From assembly GCA_015680685.1 (NCBI GenBank), contig MNCI01018161.1:339-33057 (forward strand): a stretch of DNA of 32,719 bases, written 5' to 3'. The position numbers were made by a program, and so were the translations under genes. The notes under the pieces are model-generated. The model had not been told where the DNA came from, ran no database searches, and worked only from the letters and a program-made list of their open reading frames with translations. The number at the start of each line of letters is the position of its first letter. Within the stretch, counting starts at the first letter, position 1. This stretch comes from Gnetum montanum (lineage: Eukaryota; Streptophyta; Gnetopsida; Gnetales; Gnetaceae). Of this stretch, positions 1 to 9,168 are shown piece by piece.

Positions 1-915
1 GACTTAAAAGAATCGCGTCAACAGGATCCGCGACATTCGGGCCCACATCATCAGGGTTGCACGTGTCTCGGCCCATAAATACCCCGCCTAACAAATACAC
101 AAGAAAAAGGGGGATTTTTCGGAGGGGGAAGAGCAAGTTAACAAGTTAACAAACCAGAGCACCAGAGCACTTATCGCTTTTTGTTGGCAGCAGATCAAGA
201 GGACAAGAGCATTTTCTGAACAAGGGAATACTTATCGCCTTGAACGGAGAAACAAGAGCAACCTCTTGGTAATCGCTGCAAACATTATCCTTTAGCAGAA
301 ACAGAACGCAGCACGCCTGAGTCCTAACAGCAAATCTACCCAAAGCAAAGAAGTAGAACGAGAATTGCAGAGTCGTCTCGCCCAGTTAGCAGGTTCTGTC
401 ATTCAAAAGATCGACGGACTTCAGAGCTTGACCATTCCTGCACCTAAGCTTTGGGCCTACAAGGTAGATCAGATTTCTGTCCAGACAGTTTTCTTGTTGT
501 TTTGTGCTCATTTCGTATCCAGTTGTTGGGGGCTTTCTCCCATTGTAACGTAATATACACGGAAGCATACATCCGATCCAGCATTGAAACATAGATCGTT
601 GATCTTTGCAAAATCCACTTGTTTTTCTCTCCCGATTGGCATCTTTCTGGTCTTTTAGCGTTATCTTCGTAGCGATTTATCTACGTCGTTTTCTCCCCGT
701 TTTACGATCTTTCGCAACAAATCACATCACGCAAACAAAAAATCCGTAATCGTCACCACTTTTACTGACCCGTAAGTCCCTGTCTGATCGACAAGACCGT
801 TCAAGGCACCGCGGATTCGTTTTTCCAGCTTAGCCCTCGCGCGGATCCGTGGTCAAAGCTGTGTACACGGAATTTCAATCGGTATTTCCAGCTGCCAACG
901 TTTTCCGTCGTTACA
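1..915 (+). mobile_element. CpG-rich LTR 3' portion (cut by window edge), relative of the copy A/B LTRs
   Basis: CpG dinucleotides are many times denser here than anywhere after it. Two stretches align by eye with the downstream ends of the 2-kb LTRs elsewhere in the window: GATCGACAAGACCGTT...GGCACC (about 787-812) with GATTGACAAGACTATTTTGGGCAC near 24127, and CGGTATTTCCAGCTGCCAACG (about 880-900) with ATCGATGTTCTAGCTGATGA near 24212. A CATAAATACCCC box lies about 840 bases upstream of the end, similar to the TATAAATACCCC of the LTR at 30309. Short direct repeats (AAGTTAAC twice, ACCAGAGC twice) occur at 133-168. The differences are more than deamination, so this looks like a younger, related family rather than the partner LTR of copy A. 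It could instead be unmethylated low-copy DNA. I see no convincing gene. Confidence 0.5.
74..81 (+). promoter_or_regulatory. Possible TATA box of the LTR fragment
   Basis: CATAAATA followed by CCCC. The position and flank correspond to the TATAAATACCCC of the LTR at 30309, so this is probably the LTR promoter. No transcript start can be seen. Confidence 0.35.
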
Positions 916-918
916 ACT

Positions 919-2505
919 ATGCACATCCCTCAGTACCAAATGACTCAAGCATCTTACACCCTACCTATCTCATTAACACCCTCTATAGTGGTCCAACACA
1001 CACATGCGTAGTTGGCTCCAACTACTATGCCCATGGCACAACCGACATATTAAGCATCTCGCATGGTTCCATAGCCTTTAGCCAGGTCATGGACACACAA
1101 CTAGCATAGCAGGTTGCACAATCAACATAGCCCACTACTACATCCCAAGGCTTGGATTAGGCATTTTAGATAATCCAAACCTTAACAAAAGAGGTGAAGT
1201 GGCCCAAGGCCTTGAGGTAGTTCACATGGTGGACTTCTACCAGGATGATCTCATAACTCTTGCTCTTCCACCACTGACTCTCCCAATGGGGATCCCACTT
1301 TCACATTTCACCAAGTACAATGGTGAATGGGATCCTAACACATACCTAGTGATCTTCTACTCTGAGTGCTTATTATTGTAGATGTGGCACACACCATCAT
1401 ACATGTCTTCGCCATGTCACCTAATGCAAGGCACTAGATTGATATTGAGCATTACTTAGGGCTTCAATCTCTTCTTTGGAGGATCTCCTAAGTTAGTTTG
1501 TAATGCACTTCAAGTGTAACTTGAAGCCCAAAATCATCCTTAACCAGCTCATTCAAATCAATCAAGGCCATCTAGAGCCTGTGCAAACATTTATCCAATA
1601 ATGGAGTGCTTCACTGAATGAAATCCTTGAGCCAATTGCTAAAATGCACTTTCTAGCTATCTTTAAGGGTGTGGTTAATGACTTTATTAAGTCAAAGCTA
1701 TAGTATCTAGCCCTACAATCCCTAAGACAAGTGTTTGCATAAACAAAAATCATACAAGATGTGGTGGAAGCTAGTAAGGACCTAACCTACATGGCCTATA
1801 AGAAATTACATGTTAAGAAGGATAAGGACAAGGGAAAACAAACTACAACCATGGAAACTCTAGCCAATGAGGCCAAAACGATTAACCCAAAGCCAATGGC
1901 TAGGCCACCCAAGGCCCCAACCAACAATAAAACTACTGACCCTAGCATTGCAACAACTAACTAGCCCATTGCATTGATGTCCATAATGCAAGTGGCTTTG
2001 AGGCCCAACTTTGAGCACAAGGATTACTCAAAGTATACCTCATTACCCCTGAAACTATCAGAACTCTTAGACCAACTGCTAAAGGTTGGATGCATCTAGT
2101 ATAAGCAGATGTCTGAAGATGCTTGCAAAAGACATGATAGATACTATGAGATCCTAAGAAATCCCACATCCATAGCCCCGAATGGGCCACCGGTGCTAAA
2201 ACACTTTAAGCTGGATAGGTTTTGTCACTACCACAAGTTGCTCGAGCACAACACTGCTTTGCATGGCCTTGAAAAATGACCTACAATGAATGATTGATAA
2301 GGACGAGTTGGTGCTCAATGCTACCAACCTAGTGAGGCCTCAAAACTAATCCATGAGGGTATACAAGGATCCTCTAAATGTAGATGATGCATGAGGGTAT
2401 ACAAGGATCCATGTACATCATCAATGACATCAACATTGATGATAACCTAGAACTGGTGCAACAACGTTTGTGGTTTGTATGCCCTTTGGCAATGTAGGGG
2501 CCCCC
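919..2505 (+). pseudogene. Copy A gag, 5' part (Tat-like Ty3/gypsy capsid), interrupted
   Basis: Gag would form the virus-like particle and package RNA. The frame shifts several times, so segments were read piecewise and compared with copy B. About 919-1110 is a Pro/Gln/Thr-rich N-terminal part (MTQAS...). About 1280-1380 has the start of a gag domain (HFTKYNGEWDPNTYLV). About 1550-1800 reads through stops as a helix-rich block (LNEILEPI, FKGVVNDFIKSKL, EASKDLTYMAYKKLH). About 2200-2380 is a degenerate His/Cys motif (CHYHKLLEHNTA) followed by ELVLNATNLVRPQNQSMRVY, the usual place and style of the Tat gag end. Most stops could come from CAA, CAG or CGA. The frame is cut at 2505 by element G and resumes at 9169. 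Confidence 0.6.
2501..2505. repeat. Target-site duplication of element G, left
   Basis: CCCCC before the left LTR, against TTCCC after the right LTR (9164-9168): five bases, two C/T differences. Removing the element plus one copy gives a join that aligns with copy B near 26805-26830 without a gap. Confidence 0.6.
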
Positions 2506-2614
2506 TGATGAGTCATGAATTTGCTGATAGCCATGATATCACACCCATGATAATGCATCCATGATATCGCACTCGTGATATCGCATCCGCAGTATCACAA
2601 CCTGTCTCCTTATC

Positions 2615-2622
2615 TATAAATA
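2615..2622 (+). promoter_or_regulatory. TATA box of element G 5' LTR
   Basis: TATAAATA within CTATCTATAAATAAGAG. The same box stands at 8430-8437 in the right LTR and at 22504-22511 (minus strand) in the diverged LTR, in each case just after the GATATC cluster, which argues for a conserved core promoter. Confidence 0.7.
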
Positions 2623-2945
2623 AGAGGTAGACAGATGAGTTTGAAATCATTAGGAAGTAAGTCAGTTTTACTATAAGTTTTTTTCATTTCTTTCTATCAA
2701 GCCTTTTCCTCTCCATGTATGCCTGTAGTGTGGTGATTGTAATTGTACGACATCCTTTATTCGAATGTGACGTACTTGGACATGCACATGACTGGAAATA
2801 AAGATCGAGATTACTTCATCATTTCGACATTCACTTAGATTAATCATTTAATTAATTTTTATTTACTACTTCCCTAGTTAATCTCTCTCACCCTTAAACT
2901 CATGTTAAAACTCATAATGAATATGACTTGATTACAAGCATTTAA

Positions 2946-3013
2946 GTGTGACTACTTGGTAACCCAGTAGCATACCTAGGATTTGCGCTTGGTAATCCCA
3001 GTGGTAGTCATGC
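2946..3013 (+). other. Predicted stem-loop in the LTR transcript (left LTR)
   Basis: Arms 2946-2955 (GTGTGACTAC) and 3004-3013 (GTAGTCATGC) can form ten pairs including two G-U pairs. The loop holds two related words, TTGGTAACCCAGTA and TTGGTAATCCCAGT. It lies downstream of the TATA box and so should be transcribed. The right LTR has the same structure at 8761-8828. The diverged minus-strand LTR has a different stem around the same loop words (see findings). Confidence 0.5.
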
Positions 3014-3349
3014 ACAAAGTCCAAGATGTGTATGGATAATCAAAGAATGAATGCTCATCGCACTTAGGCTAGTTTAGATTCCTTCTCACCCTTTCTCCCT
3101 TAGCTTACTTAATATTACTTTCCATTTCCTTCAGGAGTAGCATTAGGTTAGAAACATATCATACACCTCACTCTGGACTAAACCATACGTGAAAAAGTTA
3201 ATACTAGTTTAGGTGGGAAGATAGCAAGCTGCGACCTAAGGCTAACTATCTAGATGCCACAACTAGTCCATCTGTAGAGTTCAACTGGATCACATGTGTA
3301 ACGCTCGTATTCGTATGGTTTATTGTAGGGGTAGCTTGCCACTCATCAT

Positions 3350-3367
3350 TAGCATCATTGCCAAGGA
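3350..3367 (+). other. Primer-binding site for tRNA-Asp, deaminated
   Basis: TAGCATCATTGCCAAGGA starts one base after the LTR. It differs from TGGCGCCGTTGCCGGGGA, the complement of the plant tRNA-Asp 3' end used by Athila-type elements, at six positions, all G-to-A or C-to-T. That site would prime minus-strand DNA synthesis. Confidence 0.8.
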
Positions 3368-3492
3368 CGGTGTTAGTTATCTAGACTAGTTATATCATAC
3401 AAGGTCACTGTATAGGACTTACTAGTATATCTCTTAGGAAGAAGAAATAATTATGAAAAGTTACATATAAATTCACACACAATTTCTCAAAC

Positions 3493-5484
3493 ATGCCTCT
3501 CCTACAAGACTATGATAATGCCACATCTAGTGAGGCAGTTCATTGGAGAACCAATGAATTAGATGATAATGAAGATTGGAGTAAACAATCCAAAGTGGGG
3601 GCTTCTTATAAACATAAATGAAGGAAACATCATCCCAACACATGAAAGCATAACTTACCTGATGACGATGAACCCCCACTGGCCACTACAAGCCTAACAA
3701 AAATACAAGAGGCTGTTCGAATCTCCCGTAGGCACCATAAAGAGAGTCGTCTACCCAGGCTCAATTTAAATAACTTTTCTAATTTCTCAGGAGGCTATGA
3801 CTTAGATCCGTATCAACATTTACAAGCCTTCTATGATGCCTGTGCATGGAAAAACATTGATAATGGTTGGTAAAAACTCAAGCTCTTCCCTATGACACTC
3901 GTTGGCCAAGCAAAAGTATGGTATGGATCATTAAAAGAAAATTCAATACCACGTTGGCCAACAATGGTAGAAGTCTTTAATGAAAGATATCAAACCTATG
4001 CAAGAGTGTCGGCCTTGAGGAAACAAATCCAAGAGTGGAAACAAGCACAACATGAACCCTTGGACATGGCCTTAGAAAGATATTATGCACTATTAAGCAA
4101 TTTTCCAAGCCATGAGTTCTCCAAAGAAAGGCTAATGTACCATATCATTAATGGGCTACATAATGCAATAAGAGAAACCCTAGGGATGTATGCCCAAGTT
4201 CAACTATATGAACTATGAACCCATCAAATTCAAGAGCTTATTAAGCAGGTAGCAAAATAAGAAGGAGAAATGCCTAGATGGGAGAGTGATGAAAAACATC
4301 AATGAGACCAAAATCTCAACTTAACAAAGGTCCATGATCATAAAAAGGAGAAATCAACCTATCACAAGGAGAAATAATCATATTTTCCAATACAACAATC
4401 ATTAGAAGAAGTTGAGGCAAAGATCAATAAGATGTTGGAATGGACATATAAAAAGTATGGAGAATTTATCGATATTATTGGAGATAGAGTTTTGACAACC
4501 CAAGAAGTAGGACAAAACATTAGACAATCAGAAAGAAGGGATAAGGAAAATAAGAGCTCAATTGACAATCATACATATGAATGCAACATATGCCTATGCA
4601 ATCACCCCAAGGGCCAATGCCCAATAATATTACATTTACATGAGCATTGGGGAAACACGTTACATACAAAGTTTGTATAAAGATATTGTGTTTGATCACA
4701 GTGGCAACAATCCTAGTTGTGGGGGACACCACCACTAAACTGGAGACACCCTTCATATCATCCGAACCCAAACACTTATCTTGTTCAACATCCTGTTTCT
4801 CTAACTGGGCCAACGCACTTTATCTCACCATAGTACCATTCTCCTCAATACTATCAGCCCATGCCTTCAAAACAACCACCGCCTTGTGTACCTTATACTC
4901 ATAACTTTCAATATTCCCATTTTTTTCCTCCTACATCACCACCAATTGTTCCTAAGGTGCCTACACCACAGCAACAATCCACGAACATTACTTGTGCTAC
5001 TACTTCCAACAGCAGTGAGAGACCTCAAGAACATTGAAGGTGCCCCTTCTTTAGAAATGATCCTAGGAAGGGACAACATAATTCTGGGGCCACTGCACCC
5101 TCCAACTTAGCACAAGTCCAACCCTGTGGTGCACCCTTATCTTCAAACCCAATGCCTCATGTTACTTCATCAGGGCCACCAACTCACACTCCAACAACAA
5201 TACGGCCTAATGAACACAACCATGGAAGGCATCATCCTGATCCTTGCATACCATCTAACGGTCCCAAATATCATAATGGGTCAACTTGCTATCTGGGAAC
5301 TACATTGTATAAATTGCCCCACTATGCTTACTACAATTAGGTGTGTGAATCCCGATGGGGTAAGTATGGCCAAGTTCCAATATTTCCAACATGCAAGGAT
5401 CCCCATCATCATTTATTAATCCTTGCCATCCTTAACCGTTTAGCTATGAGGGATATCCCCCATTCTAATAGCAAGCAGGATTAA
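3493..5484 (+). pseudogene. Element G gag polyprotein (Ty3/gypsy, Athila-like), 663 codons with in-frame stops
   Basis: From ATG at 3493 to a double TAA at 5482 a single frame can be followed with about 13 internal stops (first ones at 3619, 3643, 3871, 4216) and no frameshift that I can find. Residues 90-260 form a retrotransposon gag domain: FSGGYDLDPYQHLQAFY, then LVGQAKVWYGSL, then FNERYQTYARVSALRKQ, then LMYHIINGL. Residues about 300-345 look coiled-coil. A zinc knuckle CNICLCNHPKGQC (CX2CX3HX4C) lies near residue 360. The last 250 residues are rich in Pro, Gln, Thr, His and Asn. The product would be capsid and nucleocapsid; no protease motif follows. The internal stops can all arise from CAA, CAG, CGA or TGG by transitions. 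The ATG was chosen as the first one after the leader in this frame. Confidence 0.82.
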
Positions 5485-7034
5485 TAAATACTTTTCATTT
5501 TCTTTAATTTTACAACTTTTTGTTTTCCAGTTTTTCATTTTTCAATTTCTTATTTTATCTTTTTGTCTTTTTGTCTTTTTATGTTTTTATAAGTAATCTC
5601 ATCTACGAATAAAACACTCATGTGGCTCGTTGGTTGAGGTGTGTTCTATGTTATCAAGTCTCGAGCAATCAATTATTTGGAATAGTGAGCCCATTACACC
5701 CACTCATCCACTCTACAAATAAGAGGTTCTATTCGAGGGTACAATGATATTCTTAACATTCTTAAAACGTAAAATTAATTTTTTGTTCATTGTACCCAGA
5801 ATGAACAAGGATGGACCAAGAGGGAATGATTAGGATGTGACATCAAGGGGACTTGCGAATTCTCTTTGGTGACATCTATGGGAGTTTTCATGCAACGTGG
5901 TTGTACTAAGATCCTTGTAGATCTAACAAAAAATGGGAGTAAGAGTAATCAAATAGGCACTCAAAAATCCAATGCTATTCTAGGGGGTCCCATTGGAAAG
6001 ACATGCATCCATGCTTAAAGGTTGGTGGCTTCTCTGGATTCAGTATTCAAAAAAAAGGAGAGAGAAAAAAAGGGTAAGTGCCACAAAACAAAAATCACTC
6101 CTTCCTTGAATAAAACGCCAAGTGATTGTATGCCTTGTTGTTATGGTACTCTCATAGTTGCTCATCATGGGATGAAACAATATGATGTCACTAATCAGAG
6201 GAATGGACTTGGTCCTGATTTTGGAATGATGAGTTAATGACACGTTAATCATGCTTTTCACGTAGGATTCACTATGCCCTAGGTTAGTTACCTCATGACC
6301 CAATCTCTACGATCCCTTCTATGTTTCATCTCATTTCACTTTTCATGTAATTGTAGCACGTGTCTTGTATAGCATAGAATTCTTACCTCATTCCGATGAT
6401 ATTTACATGTGTGTGTTTTATGGAATCAGTGCAGATTACATTACATTTAACCCTTCTAGTGCCCACAGACACTTTTAAGTGTGGTTACACAAGGGCATTA
6501 TAGGTTGGAACCTACTTTGGGGAGGACCTGCTTGTGTAATCTTTTGTAATTTTCACTTATTACACAGCTCACACACATCATTTATTACCCTCAACATATT
6601 GTTCATGATATTCTTTCCCTTATTACTATCCCTCCGATTCAACGTTCTTATGAATCATCACATAGCCTTTTTATCTACCATCTGATGTCCTTAATGATAA
6701 ATTCCACACCATCATAATTTTCGTGCCTTCAAAACTAGTTGAATTACCTTAGTACCCTTTAACAATCATCTAGATGTCCTTAGTTTACATCGTTTAATTT
6801 CAAAGAAATATTAAAAATTTAGTACATTCTCTAAGTGCCCTAACTTCAATGAAAATATATATACGTGACCCCCTTGTGCTAATCAACATCATTTGCAATT
6901 GTTCATGTAGGGGAAATTTTTCAATTCCTCTCTATGACTCATGATTGCATGTCCCTTGCTTTCATATCCATAACTCGCTTGTTGGCACTCTGATTTTCAT
7001 TCCATTTGAACCTACTTGAACCCAGAGTGTTCAG
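5485..7034 (+). other. Element G internal spacer without recognisable pol
   Basis: About 1.55 kb, AT-rich, where protease, reverse transcriptase and integrase would be expected in an autonomous relative. I read it on both strands and found no YXDD, DD35E or DTG-like motif and no long frame. It holds a T-rich stretch (5500-5590), a weak tRNA-promoter-like segment (5622-5670) and an A/G-rich run (6047-6075). A 68-87 residue frame on each strand around 6022-6303 looks accidental. Confidence 0.6.
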
Positions 7035-7053
7035 CTTAGTCATGGGGGAGGGG
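7035..7053 (+). other. Internal polypurine-tract-like motif of element G
   Basis: CTTAGTCATGGGGGAGGGG. The core TCATGGGGG is the same as in the true tract beside the right LTR (8304-8317), 1.27 kb further on. A minus-strand counterpart lies at 23206-23220 inside the related fragment. It could be a secondary plus-strand priming site. Confidence 0.45.
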
Positions 7054-7366
7054 CACACATTGAATAGTGCATAGCGTGCATAAATTTTTTAAAATTCATC
7101 ATCGCTCAAAGGACATATTTAAGGGTAATTAGTTGTAAAATTAAGAATAAAATGTGTCAAAAAAAATTTCATCCCCTTAGCTATACCAGAAAATTAAATT
7201 TGGAAACCACCTAAGCAAAGAGGACTCAACACTATAATCTTTCGGGAACATGTTCTTCCAATAATTAACATCACATGGAAATAAAGTAAATTAATTAAGG
7301 TAACTAGTAAGGTATAACCTAACTTTAGTAACAACCTTACTAATGATTGGCCCCGTGTGATTGCAG

Positions 7367-8134
7367 ATGGCCTCAAAATGTGAACAACAGGAAGGTCCTG
7401 CTCAAAGTGCGATTAAAAGACCTAGGAGAGGTGAAGGACAAGTTCTTGCCAAACAACATGCAAAGTAGGAGAAATAATCATTTAGTATCCACCAAGAAGA
7501 CCCTACTACTATACAATCAAGGCAAGAAAAAGGAGGAGCTGTTGTAGCATCTGAACAAGGATGATACCACACGTTGCCCCAGGATTGTGTTCAAACCATC
7601 CATGAAAGGTCCATATTCACTATAGTGATCATGGAATTAAAATTTGGACCTTTCATAGAATTTTCTCTAGAGGTCGTTAGGGATCACCTCAAAGGGTCCC
7701 CATTATGGCCTACCCTCTCTAAAAGTGGTGCCTAGTACTTAGGGGGAATGTACCAATTTTGGAACAATAAAGAAGAAGGCACCACAGTTAACAATTGTGG
7801 TGTGACTATTGATTTCTCTATTCAAGCCATTTTGGAAGTATTAAACCTTCCAAATACAATGCCAAAGGTTGCTCAGAACCAACTGGACACTTTTAAAACT
7901 GAGCAACTTAATAAACTATTGATAGAGAATAAAAGGGTGGTGGAAGAAAAAGAGAAGGCTGACTGGGATGCCTCTATGGCACAAGCACAAACTTATGTGC
8001 ATGCCAAGGCACTCAAGGCCTTATAAGAGGAGAAACTCCAGGCCAGACTTTGATTCCATCAAATTCCAAGACCTGATGTGCAAGAAAAAGGAAAGACACC
8101 CATGAAGGAGCCACCACCACTAGGAACTACATGA
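7367..8134 (+). pseudogene. Env-position extra ORF of element G, 255 codons with six stops, behind a splice-acceptor-like sequence
   Basis: One frame runs from ATG 7367 to TGA 8132, with stops at 7466, 7472, 7562, 7733, 8024 and 8051, all explicable by C-to-T at Gln or Arg codons; no frameshift is seen. The N-terminus is basic (SAIKRPRRGEGQVL). Around residue 130 the motif YQFWNN...GVTIDFSIQAILEVLNLP resembles the short motif of the plant transposon protein domain often encoded in Athila-type elements; this is from memory and untested. Residues 165-220 are charged and helical, probably coiled-coil. The end is PMKEPPPLGTT. Position between the missing pol and the 3' LTR matches env-like ORFs of Athila elements. 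TTGCAG directly before the ATG, with ACTAAT about 25 bases upstream, suggests expression from a spliced RNA. Function unknown. Confidence 0.6.
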
Positions 8135-8303
8135 GTTCCATCCAATTTTGTAATCATAGGATTTTATTTTATGTTGTGTCTCAATTTTGTTTTGACTCCA
8201 CATTGTAGCATGAATCCATTTTAGCTGGTCAATAATCCCAAACCTATCCACTATGTAATCAATGGAGCTTGTTCTCACTTTAACTCAAGGACAAGTTTTC
8301 ATT

Positions 8304-8317
8304 CAGTCATGGGGGTA
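8304..8317 (+). other. Polypurine tract of element G
   Basis: CAGTCATGGGGGTA directly before the right LTR. The same GTCATGGGGGTA borders the minus-strand LTR at 22637-22650, which supports it as the plus-strand primer. Confidence 0.75.
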
Positions 8318-9163
8318 TGATGAGTTATGAATTTGCTGACAACCGTGATATCACACCCATGATATCGCATCTGCAGTATCACAGCCAACACGATATCGTG
8401 TACATGATATTACAGCCTATCTCCTCATCTATAAATAAGAGGTAGACATATGAGTTTAAAATCATTAGGAAGTAAGCCAGTTTTACTTTAAGTGTTTTTC
8501 ATTTCTTTCTCTCAACCCTTTTCGTGTCCGTGTATGCTCGCAGTGTGGTGATTGTAATTGTACAACATCCTTTATTTGAGTTTGACGTCCTTGGACATGC
8601 ACATGACTAGTAATAAAGATCTAGATTACTTCATCATTGCAGCATTTACTTGGATTAATCATTTAATTAATTGTTATTTACTATTTCCTTAGTTAATCTC
8701 TCTCACCCTTAAACTCATGTTAAAACACAGAATGAGTACAACTTGATTATGAGGATTTAAGTGTGACTACTTGGTAACCTAGTAGTGTACCTAGGATCTG
8801 CTCTTGGTAATCCCAGTGGTAGTCATGCATGAACTCCAAGATGTGTATGGATAATCAAGGAATGGATGCTCATTTCACTTAGGGTAGTTTAGATTCCTTC
8901 TCACCCTTTCTCCCTTAGCTTAGTTAATATTACTTTCCATTGCCTTTAGGAGTAGCATTAGGTTAGAAACAAATCATACATCTCACTCTAGACTAAACCA
9001 TATGTGACAAAGTTAATACTAGTCTAGGTGGGAGGATAGCGAACTACGACCTAAGGCTAACTGTCTAGATGCCACAACTAGTCCATCTGCAGAGTTCGAC
9101 TAGATCACGTGTGTAATGCTCATATTTATATGGTTGAGTGTAGGTGTACCTCACCACTCATCA
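8318..9163 (+). repeat. Element G 3' LTR
   Basis: 846 bp with the same ends as the left LTR, TATA box at 8430-8437, GATATC cluster at 8346-8415 and the stem-loop at 8761-8828. Differences from the left LTR are mostly transitions. Confidence 0.92.
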
Positions 9164-9168
9164 TTCCC
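9164..9168. repeat. Target-site duplication of element G, right
   Basis: TTCCC, matching CCCCC at 2501-2505 with two C/T changes. The gag of copy A continues immediately after it. Confidence 0.6.

Larger units (their letters stand above)
2506..3348 (+). repeat. Element G 5' LTR
   Basis: 843 bp, TGATGAGT at the start and ACTCATCA at the end. U3 carries a cluster of GATATC/GATAT words (2532-2600) just upstream of a TATA box. Near-identical blocks recur in order in the LTR at 8318, and a diverged version lies on the minus strand at 21770-22636. Confidence 0.92.
2506..9163 (+). mobile_element. Element G: complete Athila-like Ty3/gypsy LTR retrotransposon, 6.66 kb, no pol
   Basis: Two direct LTRs (2506-3348 and 8318-9163) share the terminal inverted repeat TGATGAGT...ACTCATCA. 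A primer-binding site follows the left LTR after one base, and a G-rich polypurine tract precedes the right LTR. The internal region has a long gag frame, about 1.9 kb of AT-rich sequence without recognisable pol, a second polypurine-like motif and a 255-codon env-position frame. The tRNA-Asp primer, the gag with a CX2CX3HX4C knuckle and the extra 3' frame suit the Athila lineage. At about 6.7 kb it is shorter than autonomous Athila elements (typically over 10 kb). The two LTRs are roughly 90 percent identical by eye, so the insertion is old. Confidence 0.85.

Noticed and set aside
1-915. Host gene promoter or first exon because of CpG richness
   Set aside because: Frames are short (62-86 residues) without motifs, and the 3' half aligns with LTR ends in the window. 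Not fully excluded.
4362-4813. Minus-strand frames of 68-97 residues
   Set aside because: They lie opposite the coiled-coil and zinc-knuckle part of element G gag, which explains their openness.
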